Program-made: the position numbers and the translations under genes
The notes under the pieces: model-generated
What the model was told of the DNA's origin: nothing
The model's input: the letters and a program-made list of their open reading frames with translations, nothing else
Database searches by the model: none
DNA from: Acrasis kona
Taxonomy: Eukaryota; Heterolobosea; Eutetramitea; Acrasida; Acrasidae
DNA length: 26,964 nucleotides
Reading direction: 5' to 3'
Assembly: GCA_026419775.2 (NCBI GenBank)
Contig: JAOPGA020001119.1
Location: 1 to 26,964, forward strand
Shown: one piece after another, positions 1-7,624 of the stretch
How the letters are laid out: every line of letters starts with the position of its first letter
Numbering within the stretch: position 1 is the first letter of the stretch

Positions 1-1
1 C

Positions 2-622
2 ATCTTGACTCCAAAGCACATGTACCAATGGCCTACTTGTCGCCCAGAATGTAAAAACTTTGATCCCGAAGGTATACTTTCCACAATGTCTTCTACTGCA
101 AGTTGTTTCATTGGTTTATACGCTGGATATGTATTGGCAAGGTTTAAAAATCACAGATACAGATTACTACATTGGATTGTTGTTGGATTAATTCTCGTAC
201 CGGTCAGCATCCTATTGCATTTCTTGATTATTCCATACAACAAGAATCTTTACTCGTTGAGTTTTGTTCTGTTGATGGCCGGAAGTGCTTGTTTGTTGTT
301 CTCGCTTTGTTATGTTGTAATGGACGTTCCTAAAACAGAATTCCAGAAGAAGATATTTATTCCCGTTATTGCGTTGGGTATGAACTCGATAGCAGTTTAT
401 GCCTTTGATAATATATTTTTTGATATTTTTGGTAGACCTGGAGGTTATGCGTACATTCATTATGGAAGAGGCGAAAACAATTTATTGAATTGGACTTATC
501 AGACATTTTATACGTGGATGAACGACAAAACAGCAGCATTCATGTGGGCTTTGACTGACTCGGCATTTAATGTAGTATTTGCTTTGATCCTCTATAAGAA
601 GAAGATTTTCTTTAAAATCTAA
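2..622 (+). CDS. HGSNAT-like membrane acetyltransferase, C-terminal part
   Basis: The open frame runs in from the left edge of the window, so the 5' part of the gene is missing. The visible ~205 residues hold several hydrophobic helices and the conserved blocks of the heparan-alpha-glucosaminide N-acetyltransferase (HGSNAT/DUF5009) family: FDPEGILST before a helix, NKNLYSLSFVLLMAG, and GMNSIAVYAFDNIFFDIF. Family members are polytopic membrane proteins that pass an acetyl group across a membrane (lysosomal in animals) to an amino sugar. The catalytic His lies in the N-terminal part in known members and is outside this window. A TAA stop is followed within 40 bp by the end of the convergent pseudogene. 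Assignment to the family is firm; the exact substrate is not known. Confidence 0.8.
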   Translation: MLTPKHMYQWPTCRPECKNFDPEGILSTMSSTASCFIGLYAGYVLARFKNHRYRLLHWIVVGLILVPVSILLHFLIIPYNKNLYSLSFVLLMAGSACLLFSLCYVVMDVPKTEFQKKIFIPVIALGMNSIAVYAFDNIFFDIFGRPGGYAYIHYGRGENNLLNWTYQTFYTWMNDKTAAFMWALTDSAFNVVFALILYKKKIFFKI

Positions 623-661
623 CATGTATTGATTAAAAATTATGCTTTCCAACATTGTATT

Positions 662-1811
662 TCATTCGTTTGCCGATAAACCCAATACATAAAAAGTTAA
701 TGCAGCAGTGAAATGTGCGTGTACTTCCATTCCTCCAACGAAAGGCGAAACACTATTCTTCTCAACTGTTCTTCCTCCGAATTTTGTCCATCTGGCCTTC
801 AAGTTGTTTGATATCGATATTTCATATTGATGCGAGGCCAGTTCTTTGTCAACCATTCAGTGTTTTGTGTGTAGTCATAATACAAAGCACTACCAAGTAG
901 AGTCCACAGATGGTAAGTGTCTGATCCCCAAAGATTGAAAACAGGACCGGACCATGGCAGCTCTCCAGTGTTCTTTTGAACACTGTACAACGTATCCATT
1001 GCATTTTTAATGGCGTCTAGATCATTTGTACTTGCGAATGCTGAGGGAATGGACACACCAAGATCACCAGCCCAAATTGTGCGATCGCACTTGGCGCCGT
1101 CGACAAGTACACTGCTTCCTAAACTTACAACCACGTTGTTATTCCAGAGAGATTTCGGAGGTGGCCATGCTCTTCCTTGACTGCTTTTGATCGTACACAT
1201 TTGAATGGTGTATGCACCGGCATACCATATACGGTTCAATAATCATCACTACAATAAAAATAGTTGGGGTAGTCTCTGGGATTCTTCGTGTCTGGGCTAG
1301 GTGTCCATTCGAGCGAAACTCGGTCAATGTTGATGCGTCCAGTAGAGTTGTTGGATAGAGTTAAATATTTGAAACCACCACGTAGGTATTCTGGGGGTGT
1401 GGTCCACACTTCCTTTCCTTTAAATGTTTTTAGAAGGACTCCGTCCGAATTGCAGCAGTTGGCCGACGAGTCACTAGCAACACCGACAAACAGACTACTT
1501 TCAGAAAATCCCAAACCCAACTCTACACCTTGTCCACTTATTGAATGTACACTGAGTGTGATGATTCCACCAACTTCTTTTCCAAAGTCCAACGTGATGT
1601 ATGAGCCTGGATCAATCCCTGTGGGGTTTCCCGTGAGCACAGCGCTTGGGTCAACAATACTACCGGTAGTTTTGTACACAGACACAGGGTAGATGGTTCT
1701 TGATGATGGAGCAAGGTTAAATCTGTCCCATGGCTTTTCTGAGACACAATAGCAAACAGATATAGCGCACAAGACAATGGTCGCAGCAAACCACCTTGAC
1801 ATGACCGTCAT
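662..1811 (-). pseudogene. GH78-type alpha-L-rhamnosidase-like pseudogene
   Basis: The N-terminus (from 1811) is an ATG followed by a hydrophobic signal peptide (about residues 5-22), then a beta-rich domain like those of secreted fungal and protist rhamnosidases (CAZy GH78, six-hairpin fold). The frame breaks at about 1238-1242: SDD at the end of one frame is followed in another by LNRIWYAGAYTIQMCTI, the family's usual continuation, so one base appears to be missing. The second frame continues through GDLGVSIPSAFAS and ENTxWL-type helix sequence to about 815-830. There it runs directly into ISNNLKARW and SPFVGGMEVHAHFTA, which in homologues lie near the C-terminus. Most of the catalytic (alpha/alpha)6 barrel, roughly 200-250 codons, is therefore absent, and the protein also ends early at 662. 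I read this as a dead host gene with an internal deletion; a local assembly collapse is the alternative. Confidence 0.72.
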
Positions 1812-2038
1812 TTTATATTAACTCTTCTTCGGTCCCAAAGTTTTTGAGTCTTAAAACGATGCATACAATTGATATAAACGAAAAATATTGAAAAAAGATG
1901 TTGAAAAGTCACTTGGGCACCCAGAGCCAAATAAATGTGTGGAGTGGTTAAGAGTTAATATTCACAGCATTTCTCGGAGAATTTTATCAAACTCCGGTTG
2001 ATTGTTACGAGATCAAGAAATTCAAAAAAAATAATTTA

Positions 2039-2678
2039 TTAAAATCTGTGCATCGGCCTCATCATTCCCATAATCATGACTCTCTCTTTGATGTAAGATA
2101 CACAATGACCTTCATTCACATGCTCTATTAGTGTATGTTCATTGCCGCAGTGATAAACCTTCTGTTTGCACTGGTTACAGAACCTTGCCCCATACTCCCC
2201 AACATCCTCCAAATCTTCGAATTTGAGAGGACATAAAAAGTCAACCTCTGGACAGTTTTCAATAATGTGGGCATCACTATCGTCATGATCGAAAGGTGCA
2301 GTATTAATGACTGCACTCTTAGGATGCTTTTTAACAAAAAGAGCTCTTCTTTTATAAGCCCCATACCAGTTTTTAATTTTGAGCCCGTTGTGGGCATTTT
2401 TATATATCTCTGGAATGAGGTTATGTTTATGATGGAGTAATTCGTGTAAGCTTACGTATTGATTTCATAAAGTTTTGAAGGTATAATTTCTTCCAAACCC
2501 CGTTGGCTTCCTCATAATATTCATTTGTACCGTACTCTGATGGAGATTTTGTCGTTCCCATAATGGTTGTGTGCCACACTTTGGATACTTGCGATACATT
2601 TAGTGCAGCTTTGGCAGAATCTATATGATACTCGAGTATGTTGACAAGAACTTCGGTTGGAACTGTGTTGGGTTGCAT
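2039..2678 (-). CDS. F-box protein with C-terminal Cys/His motif, two exons
   Basis: Exon 1 is 2678-2456 and exon 2 is 2409-2039, joined across a 46-nt intron (GTAAGC...CCAG, 2455-2410); the total is 594 nt, 197 residues. Residues 4-40 form an F-box (VPTEVLVNILEYH ... ALNVSQVSKVWHTTI), followed by WKKLYLQNF. After the splice comes a basic segment (NWYGAYKRRALFVKK), typical of protist F-box proteins. The C-terminal part carries FCNQCKQKVYHC and a downstream H-x-x-x-G-H-C stretch, which looks like a small zinc-binding unit. F-box proteins recruit substrates to SCF ubiquitin ligases. Without the splice, exon 2 would be read in a wrong frame (2128-2397) that lacks all these motifs. The substrate is unknown. 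Confidence 0.8.
2410..2455 (-). other. 46-nt spliceosomal intron of the F-box gene
   Basis: The intron starts GTAAGC and ends TTCCAG. Removing it joins the F-box half to the Cys/His half in frame (a split CAG codon). It is the longest of the ten introns placed in this window. Confidence 0.75.
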
Positions 2679-2905
2679 TTTTTTAATAGATCAAAAATAT
2701 GCAATCAACTGAGACTTACAATAGCTTATGTTATCTAAAACCTTAATAGTAACAATTTGAATAACCTCAATAAAGATAATAACATGCAATTACAGAAGCA
2801 TCTTGCATAAATCGATATAAGTGAAAGCTACGTTGAACTAGCTAGCTGCGACAGTCTTGACCAGATTTGTTTTAATAAAACTTGTTCCATTTTTGTAGTT
2901 ACATC

Positions 2906-2939
2906 ATTATCGATTGACAAAATAAATGTAATCGATAAT
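2906..2939. repeat. 10-bp perfect inverted repeat centred on ATCGAT
   Basis: ATTATCGATT at 2906-2915 is the exact reverse complement of AATCGATAAT at 2930-2939. Each arm contains the palindrome ATCGAT. It could be a paired binding site in the shared promoter or a small cruciform. Confidence 0.5.
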
Positions 2940-3023
2940 CAACTTAACCTTACATTCTGATATTGATGTTCTGTTCACGTGTCTTTGTTGTTAAGATGCT
3001 AAAAATAACCTAAATTGATCAAC

Positions 3024-3047
3024 GGAATGTTCACGGAATGTTCCTTC
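3024..3047. promoter_or_regulatory. Heat-shock-element-like GAA/TTC array
   Basis: The sequence reads GAA-tg-TTC-acg-GAA-tg-TTC-c-TTC, about 40-60 bp upstream of the C2H2 start codon. Alternating GAA/TTC blocks are the hallmark of HSF binding sites. The central gap is 3 nt instead of the canonical 2, so it is a near-match. The 10-bp unit CGGAATGTTC is also a direct repeat. Confidence 0.35.
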
Positions 3048-3087
3048 AAAAACTAAGCTTCAAAATTAAGCAAAACTCATCCTCGTG

Positions 3088-3711
3088 ATGGCACTATCCC
3101 CACTTGAGCTATTAACTATGGCGTTAGACTATACCGAGAGTAACCTAATGAAGCACAACTTTAAACAAGCACCCACCACAAGCACTTACGACGATGAATC
3201 GGAAGAATCAGAGAACTTAGAATCAGAAGAGTCAGAGGAAGAACACTATACCAAGAGAATGAAGCAACCGAAAAAAAGAGCAACCGAAAAAATAGATTGG
3301 TGTATTGAATCGACACCTCAAGAATGTCCATTCAAATGTGGAAAGATGTATTCAAGCACTATCGGTATTAAAACCCACTTAGGAAGGCACCACCTTGAAG
3401 AGCAGAAGAGCCAAGAGTGGATCATGCCTGAATTCTCTTTCGAGTGTACATTTTGCTCATACAACTGCAACAGAAGGTCAAATTTAGAACGCCACATGAC
3501 CCGATACCACACAGAGCAGCATTTGAAAAAACTCAGAAAGTCCAGTAATAACGATAACAAATTAGATGTCCCCATTGCACGTAGATCCTCCACCAAAACG
3601 GAACCGTCAGTGATAGATCTTAACGAATTTGAGGATCGGGGTAGGAACGAGTATCTACCGCCACTCAAGCGTATGAAATTAGAGTACAACCAAGAGAAGG
3701 ATCGTAAATAA
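3088..3711 (+). CDS. C2H2 zinc-finger protein (two fingers, acidic N-terminal half)
   Basis: The ATG at 3088 is preferred over a GTG just upstream; the product is 207 residues. Residues about 34-52 are Glu/Ser-rich (SEESENLESEESEEE), followed by a basic stretch (KRMKQPKKR) that could be a nuclear localisation signal. There are two C2H2 fingers: C-P-F-K-C ... H-LGR-H at about 79-101 and C-T-F-C ... H-MTRY-H at about 118-139. The second resembles the tandem fingers of chromatin or transcription regulators. A Lys/Arg-rich, unstructured tail follows. This is probably a DNA-binding nuclear protein; the target is unknown. The gene has no intron and ends 85 bp before the BROMI-like gene. A heat-shock-like element lies just upstream. 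Confidence 0.75.
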   Translation: MALSPLELLTMALDYTESNLMKHNFKQAPTTSTYDDESEESENLESEESEEEHYTKRMKQPKKRATEKIDWCIESTPQECPFKCGKMYSSTIGIKTHLGRHHLEEQKSQEWIMPEFSFECTFCSYNCNRRSNLERHMTRYHTEQHLKKLRKSSNNDNKLDVPIARRSSTKTEPSVIDLNEFEDRGRNEYLPPLKRMKLEYNQEKDRK

Positions 3712-3796
3712 TGTAAATAAATATATATAGTTACTTCATAAAAATGGGTTCTTTCATTTGTTAGGTTGACGAAAATCATCGCTTTACAACCTCTTC

Positions 3797-6726
3797 ATGA
3801 GGAACATCACCAAGGATAATATTATTCAAGTTGTAGCAGGGCTGGAATCTATACTCGATAGTACATCGATAGTTCAAGATCCTTACAAGCACTTCTCTAG
3901 TCAAGGTAGATATGATGAGAACTTTCACAAATATAAAATTGTGAAGAGGATTAATTCAACTTTGAAGGAGCACTTGTCAGAAAAAGTTAATTCTATGATT
4001 ACTGAAGAATATGTTAGCAGTATAATAGATGGTGGGTTCTCAGAGGTTGACGCTGCTGTTGAAATAAGCCAATATACAGAGTTCGCAGATGCGCTCGAAC
4101 AAATCCTGCACGAAGTAGAAAGAGCTATCATACAATTCGACCAAGATGTAGATTCCGATACAGTTCAAACGCCAAATAGCTATCAATCTTGTAGCGGCTG
4201 GGATCCTATTGTAGACCAGAGTTCCAACTTTTTTCAAGACACAATGACTACTCCTGCCCAGAGACGACAGTTGGCTATGGATTTGGACTCTAATAATTCT
4301 GTGGAGACTCGTCTAAAAGCTATTCGTCTATTGGCAGAACTAACCCCTGTTGATGTTGTCGCCAATGAGCACTGGGATATTGTAATTGCCAGTCTAGGTG
4401 CTGCTCTATCCGACACTGATAAAAGAATATCTCACAAGAGTTTAGATTTGCACGTTAACTTCTTTAAAGTAGCTCCTCCAGAGTCTACAGGGGAAATATA
4501 TCTGAGCTTAGTAACATATTTGGTTGATTATTTTTCTAAATATGAAGATCCAGAAGAGCTCGAAGCTGACTCTTTAATTTTAAAAAAATTCAAATTGTTA
4601 TCCAATATGCAGGTTTGTGTTCGATGATTGTGACTTGTTAACATGTAATAAGCATGAGATGCCGAAGTCGTGGATCCATTATCAAGACAACCACTCGAAA
4701 GCTTTATTCGAGAAAACAATAAAATTAATAACGCCCAGATGCTCAACGCCATTATTTTATTTAGGGCTGGTAGATCCGATGGGGACATGGTTTCAGAAAT
4801 GGGTTAGAGATTTACGCACAAGGAGATTGGTGTGCCATTTTCTTACTACCAGCGTGATTGATGATCTGATGACGGTGGTGAGATTATTAAACTCAGAAAC
4901 AAACACAGAACAGTATGAAAACTTTGATTATTTTGAACCAACAATGTAGTTATCTTATTTGTCTACAATGCATAAGTATTGTAACATCTCTTCTTGGCTT
5001 TGTAGATGCTCTGCCTTGCTTTAGCGACATAAACCAATATGCGCTGGTTCTTGCCGAACTATTATCTAAAACTCATCACAAAAGAGCTATAAGCAAAATT
5101 ACTGATGGGTTAGAGTCCATGAAATCTCTTTCTAAGGAGGTGGCAATAGAGCTGGCCAATAATTTCGTTCGGGTATGTTTATTAATAAAACTTCAAATAG
5201 TGATCAATAATTCTAGAGTGTGTCCAACGAAACTGTAATTAGATCAGTTTGTGATATCTTCAAACAATCTATCATTCACAGCAGGTCAAATAGAATCATT
5301 TTGATCAATCATTGCACAGAACAATTAATGTTTTTTATATGCAACAGAGTGCAGGAATATAATAATTCAAGCGTAGACGAGTTGTTAAATGTGATGTGCA
5401 AATTCTATTTGGACTTTAAAGATATACTGTCCACATCACTGATTAGCTTATCAGGAGTAATCAAAGACAGTCATAGATTTTATTCAATTATTAGTAATCT
5501 GGCACACAGCAAATGTGGTCTAAACTTTTTATATAATAAACAACTTCTGCAGCCCATATGCTCCTTTTTGGAATCGAAAAATAGTAACCTTATACACAAA
5601 TTGAGTTCTGGTGTACATGGATTCAGACTGTTGAAGAAAAGTACAATGTTTAGCAAATTGTTTGATGACTACATAAAAAGCGAAAAAAATAAGTTAATGA
5701 ATTGGCTGCCAACATTTGAAAGAGAATTTGAATTTTCAACTTTTGATGGTAAGTGCATTTTATTCTCCATCAGCAAATTATCATGTAGATGATTCAGGTA
5801 CTCATATTTTTGTATCACTTCTTCGATGTCCATTCTTTATTCACCACATTGACAAAAGTGACATTGAAAGAATAGCAAGCCTTCTAAATGAGTTCAGATG
5901 TGAAGAGGAAAGAGTAATAGGGATGAACATTACAATTTATTTATATCAAAGTTCCATTCTCTCCCCTGATCTTCTTTCAAAATTTGGCCTGTCATCCATC
6001 ATTGAAAATTCTCAAAACAAAGAATATCAGGATGAGATCAGTGACCTCCAGAATTTGTTTACAAAAAATGTCAAGTTGATTGCGTCTGATGATAAACTTC
6101 TTTGCGACATCGACTCACGAAACATTCCTTCATGTAAAAGAAACCTGCTGGGCTGTATAAAGAAAAAGTCAGGAGACCAACAGAGGAGGAGAGAACTTGA
6201 TTCATCAAATTGTGTCAGTGAAGCAATGATTATGAGATGTGTTGCTTATGCGGAAGGGGTTGGACTTTGTCCGGATCCTCGCAAGTTTGAATTACAACTA
6301 AGACAAGTAGCAGCAGAAATGACTTATAATGACATTTGGTTGGCTTTACCTTGCTTGATAATCATCGGCGACGTTGAAGCTGTTATACAAATTGTAAAGA
6401 GTGCCCAGTTTGCGAGCACACCAGACGATAAAGATGTATTGTGTGAGGATGTTGAGGCCATTTTATATGACAAGTATCCCGAAACATATGGATGGTATGT
6501 TGTAAACGAAGTGGAGAACTTTAGCCATAAAATCACTTCGTGGAGTATTGATTGGTTCTTGATGGACCTCACTTTTAATCAAATAACCTGTGTCTTGTCT
6601 GTATGCTCTAAAATTGGATGGAGGAATGGTTTCGTTGCCGTATGCGTGCTGCTATTGAGATATATTGCTGGTGGAGGTAAATTGTGTAACGTTCCGACCG
6701 AAAGTGTGCTTGATTTGATAAAGTAA
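3797..6726 (+). CDS. TBC1D32: BROMI/TBC1D32-like ciliary protein, five exons
   Basis: Exons are 3797-4612, 4653-4945, 4977-5172, 5217-5748 and 5789-6726. They sum to 2775 nt, exactly 925 codons including TAA, which supports all four introns (40, 31, 44 and 40 nt). Residues about 140-270 form a helical-repeat segment (ETRLKAIRLLAEL ... DTDKRISHKSLDLHVNFF). The sequence across intron 1 reads FKLLSNMQ-HEMPKSWIHY, followed by LGLVDPMGTWFQKWVRDL, matching the Broad-minded family blocks for 'pLDPxxxWFKKWM'. The C-terminus (about residues 850-915) matches the degenerate TBC end, with DWF ... CSKIGWRNGFVAVCVLLLRYI. In animals BROMI works with CDK20/CCRK and FAM149B1 in ciliary assembly and signalling. 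At 924 residues it is shorter than human (about 1250). The presence of this gene implies a flagellated stage. Confidence 0.75.
4613..4652 (+). other. 40-nt intron 1 of the BROMI-like gene
   Basis: GTTTGT...AATAAG; phase 0. Removal joins LSNMQ to HEMPKSW, restoring a conserved family block. Confidence 0.75.
4946..4976 (+). other. 31-nt intron 2 of the BROMI-like gene
   Basis: GTAGTT...CATAAG; phase 2. A longer alternative ending at the AG at 5003-5004 gives an immediate stop, so the 31-nt version is preferred. It is the shortest intron placed here. Confidence 0.6.
5173..5216 (+). other. 44-nt intron 3 of the BROMI-like gene
   Basis: GTATGT...TTCTAG; phase 0. It joins ANNFVR to SVSNETVIRS. 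Confidence 0.75.
5749..5788 (+). other. 40-nt intron 4 of the BROMI-like gene
   Basis: GTAAGT...ATGTAG; phase 1. It joins FSTFD to DDSGTHIFVSLL. Confidence 0.75.
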
Positions 6727-6760
6727 TGATAATAAAGTTGACCATTTTATTGTAACTGGG

Positions 6761-7418
6761 ATGTATGATGAGAAACACCTCACTGTTTCGTTGCTTTCGG
6801 AACCAACGAAGGATATGAATTTGTCATCAATGACAAGATTCACTGTAAAATCAGATCATAGGATGTTTAATGGAATTGACCACACGTTAATTATAATTTT
6901 AGTTAACATTTGTTTAATATATTATTCGGAGTGGATCGTCGTCACCGATAAAGTCTTTTTCATCACATTCACAACAACGTGGTTTTTTGTATTCCTTCGT
7001 TTTTTAACATCAATAAACACAACAATACAAGGTAATTTTCAAATCATGTAAATTAAAACTGAGCCAGCCAAGAATCCATTGTCATTATGAAAAATCACGG
7101 AGTACAAATTGAAAGAAAAAGTTATGTTCGTACAAGGAGACGTTTTATTGATCACAATAGCATCAGGGCCATAGTTGTCAACGAGGGTTTTTACATGGGC
7201 GGGTACATTTATTACATGGCCATCATAGTAAAAAACCACAATAAAATGATTCTACCGTTCGAGGTAACAAGACTTTTCACCACATTCTTATAACTGTGTA
7301 GCATTTGTTCCCAAGATTAAAACCACTCCTGTACATATTTCGCGGAACAAGGTCAATATTATACGGCGAATCGGAACCAGATGCAGAGGATGGCATTGTT
7401 AAGATTGTGCACCAATAA
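6761..7418 (+). CDS. PIGH: PIG-H, subunit of GPI-GlcNAc transferase, three exons
   Basis: Exons are 6761-7031, 7073-7263 and 7302-7418, with introns of 41 and 38 nt. The total is 579 nt, 192 residues, close to the usual 180-190 for PIG-H. Two hydrophobic segments at about residues 41-85 (TLIIILVNICLIYYSEW; FFITFTTTWFFVFLRFL) form the membrane hairpin. The spliced C-terminal half contains the PIG-H domain: ESIVIMKNHGVQIE, RRRFIDHNSIRAIVVNEGF, MILPFE-HLFPRLKPLLYIFRGT and RSILYGE. PIG-H belongs to the PIG-A complex that transfers GlcNAc from UDP-GlcNAc to phosphatidylinositol on the cytosolic face of the ER, the first step of GPI-anchor synthesis. The gene starts 34 bp after the BROMI stop. Family recognition is strong because both splices restore conserved blocks. 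Confidence 0.9.
7032..7072 (+). other. 41-nt intron 1 of PIGH
   Basis: GTAATT...GCCAAG; phase 1. It joins TTIQ-E to SIVIMKNHGVQIE. Confidence 0.8.
7264..7301 (+). other. 38-nt intron 2 of PIGH
   Basis: GTAACA...TGTGTAG; phase 0. It joins MILPFE to HLFPRLKPLL. Without splicing, the conserved C-terminus would be lost. Confidence 0.85.
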
Positions 7419-7474
7419 AAAAATTACTTCCTACGTCACATCGAATTGAAACTTGCTTTCTTTGCCTTGTTAGC

Positions 7475-7624
7475 ATGATTTTACCTAAAACAAGACAAGT
7501 CTGGACGTGGCGACCAACCATAACTGCTCAACCAGAAAAAAATAAAACTACTTTGTCTTCCAAGAAGAATCGTGTGTTGGATCAATTATTGAGCAAATAT
7601 GGCGCGATTAAACTCTATCAGTAG
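7475..7624 (+). CDS. Upstream ORF overlapping the SEC31 start
   Basis: A 49-codon ORF begins with ATG at 7475 (MILPKTRQVWTWRPTI) and stops with TAG at 7622-7624, inside SEC31 and out of frame with it. It is basic and matches no family I recognise. If transcription starts upstream of 7475, ribosomes would meet this ATG before the SEC31 ATG, and its overlap would reduce SEC31 translation. It may equally lie upstream of the transcription start and mean nothing. Confidence 0.25.
   Translation: MILPKTRQVWTWRPTITAQPEKNKTTLSSKKNRVLDQLLSKYGAIKLYQ

Larger units (their letters stand above)
2679..3087. promoter_or_regulatory. Divergent promoter region between the F-box and C2H2 genes
   Basis: This 409-bp non-coding stretch separates two genes transcribed away from each other. 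It contains several ATCGAT hexamers, an inverted repeat ATTATCGATT/AATCGATAAT (2906-2915 and 2930-2939, 14-bp spacer), and a heat-shock-element-like array at 3024-3047. No ORF of note and no RNA gene were seen. Confidence 0.5.

Noticed and set aside
1288-1692. A + strand ORF of 134 codons
   Set aside because: It lies entirely antisense to the rhamnosidase pseudogene, whose protein matches are on the - strand.
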